A stretch of DNA of 36,187 nt. Origin: Oscillospiraceae bacterium (GTDB lineage Bacteria > Bacillota > Clostridia > Oscillospirales > Ruminococcaceae). Both the position numbers and the translations under genes were made by a program. The stretch is taken from positions 1 through 36,187 of the forward strand of contig WRLV01000014.1 of NCBI GenBank assembly GCA_009777445.1, given 5' to 3'. Under the pieces are notes generated by a model that was not told the origin of the DNA, ran no database searches, and worked only from the letters and a program-made list of their open reading frames with translations. Of the stretch, positions 35,637 through 36,187 are shown one piece after another (within the stretch, counting starts at the first letter, position 1; each line of letters opens with the position of its first letter).

Positions 35637-36187
35637 TTAATGCAGCTGCAAGCGTTCAATTTCCTTATGTGTCAAGCCAGTGGCTCTTTCAATTTGCCAC
35701 ATAGGCATATTCATTGCGATAAGGTTTCTCGCAACCTCGGCATAACCCTCTCTACGCCCTTCAATAATCCCCTCTTGCTTAGCTCCACGAACAAACATAT
35801 TATGGTCACGCCGTGCCTTCTCCCTACGTTCATACAAATCACGCGCCTTTTCATCGGCAGACAACTCACGCAATCTGACAACAGTCGGTTGAAATTGCGG
35901 ATTTCTTTCAGCAATCATGGCTAATTCCTCCTCTGTTTCGGCGTTAATAAACTTTGCCCAATCGTACAGTTCTGTGCCGTCCGTATCAATCGGCAATTTA
36001 CTTAACTCAAGCGTATGTATTTCCAACAAATCAGAAAACTCAACGTCCGATTTTTGGTCAAACATTACGAAACGATGATGATATTCCGGGCTATCAGCAA
36101 TCAGCGTTTCTTCCGTAATTATTATGCTTATAACTTTCTTAATCGTGTCATAATTATCACCGCTGCCCATTTGTTCTGTTATGAGCT
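35637..36187 (-). CDS. Rpn-family nuclease/transposase-like protein, N-terminus beyond the window
   Basis: Partial gene: the reading frame stays open through the window edge at 36187, so the N-terminal catalytic part is missing from view. The visible 180 residues or so show the family layout: LITEQMGSGDNYDTIKKVISI, then HTLELSKLP, a helical middle, a charged YERREKARRDHNMF stretch, and the C-terminal VARNLIAMNMPMWQIERATGLTHKEIERL. The end of this matches the C-terminus of the Rpn protein at 30339-31166 in layout (ARNL...QIAKATGLSKKEVEGL) although overall similarity is low, so they are distinct subfamilies. It is convergent with queH, with repeat copy 9 between them. Confidence 0.82.
   Translation of the reverse strand, partial: LITEQMGSGDNYDTIKKVISIIITEETLIADSPEYHHRFVMFDQKSDVEFSDLLEIHTLELSKLPIDTDGTELYDWAKFINAETEEELAMIAERNPQFQPTVVRLRELSADEKARDLYERREKARRDHNMFVRGAKQEGIIEGRREGYAEVARNLIAMNMPMWQIERATGLTHKEIERLQLH

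Overview
The window looks like a chromosomal segment of an uncultured, low-to-moderate GC Firmicute, most likely a gut or digester member of the Clostridia. The reasons are strong Gram-positive ribosome binding sites, TTGACA/TATAAT promoters often with an extended -10, a secG-rnr pair, yajC-secA, a TPP-riboswitch thiamine operon with a ThiW ECF component, QueH, and a PL9-type pectate-lyase-like secreted giant. Gene families were recognised by eye from the translations; no database search was run.

Layout. (1) 1-3963: an accessory cassette of a 38-codon ORF, an orphan XkdQ-like phage-tail baseplate hub, an SH3/C39-like cysteine peptidase and a lipoprotein, bracketed by two inverted G-rich repeats. 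(2) 4020-6600: aspartate kinase plus a BaiN/HI0933-type flavoprotein. (3) 6764-9409: secG and rnr. (4) 9457-12741: a tight five-gene run holding a degenerate receiver-GGDEF protein, a second degenerate receiver, a HipA-fold kinase, a DUF3990 (ADP-ribosyltransferase-like) protein and a small unknown partner. This is the best candidate for an undescribed system. (5) 12794-17441: yajC, secA and a DUF1015 protein. (6) 17590-23091, minus strand: an 1833-residue secreted multidomain protein with a PL9-like beta-helix, convergent with the DUF1015 gene. (7) 23329-26022: a probable lipoprotein and a PLP aminotransferase, then tRNA-Arg(CCG). (8) 26246-31535: a soluble PAS/GAF hybrid histidine kinase, an Rpn-family nuclease and a small membrane protein. 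(9) 31612-34283: TPP riboswitch with intrinsic terminator, then thiC-thiW-thiE, convergent with an XRE regulator. (10) 34985 to the end: queH and a second, cut-off Rpn-family gene.

The most striking structure is not a gene. At least nine copies of a composite repeat sit at the 3' ends of transcription units, in the same direction as the gene they follow. Each starts with a heptamer array (consensus CARTTGA). Most continue into a hairpin whose stem covaries between copies (GTCCGC/GCGGAC versus GTCGCC/GGCGAC) and/or a second hairpin (GGGACGGGC/GCCCGTCCC). Because the unit is 7 nt and holds TGA, an array of three units puts a stop in every frame. Six genes take their own stop codon from an array, and four unrelated proteins therefore end in Val-Asp-Ser/Asn. 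One array also supplies the -35 box of the yajC promoter. A different palindrome occurs inside coding sequence, in frame, twice in rnr and once in the DUF1015 gene.

Housekeeping modules (Sec export, RNase R, thiamine, lysine/threonine entry step, queuosine) are interleaved with accessory modules. No CRISPR array, rRNA, insertion-sequence transposase or integrase was seen.
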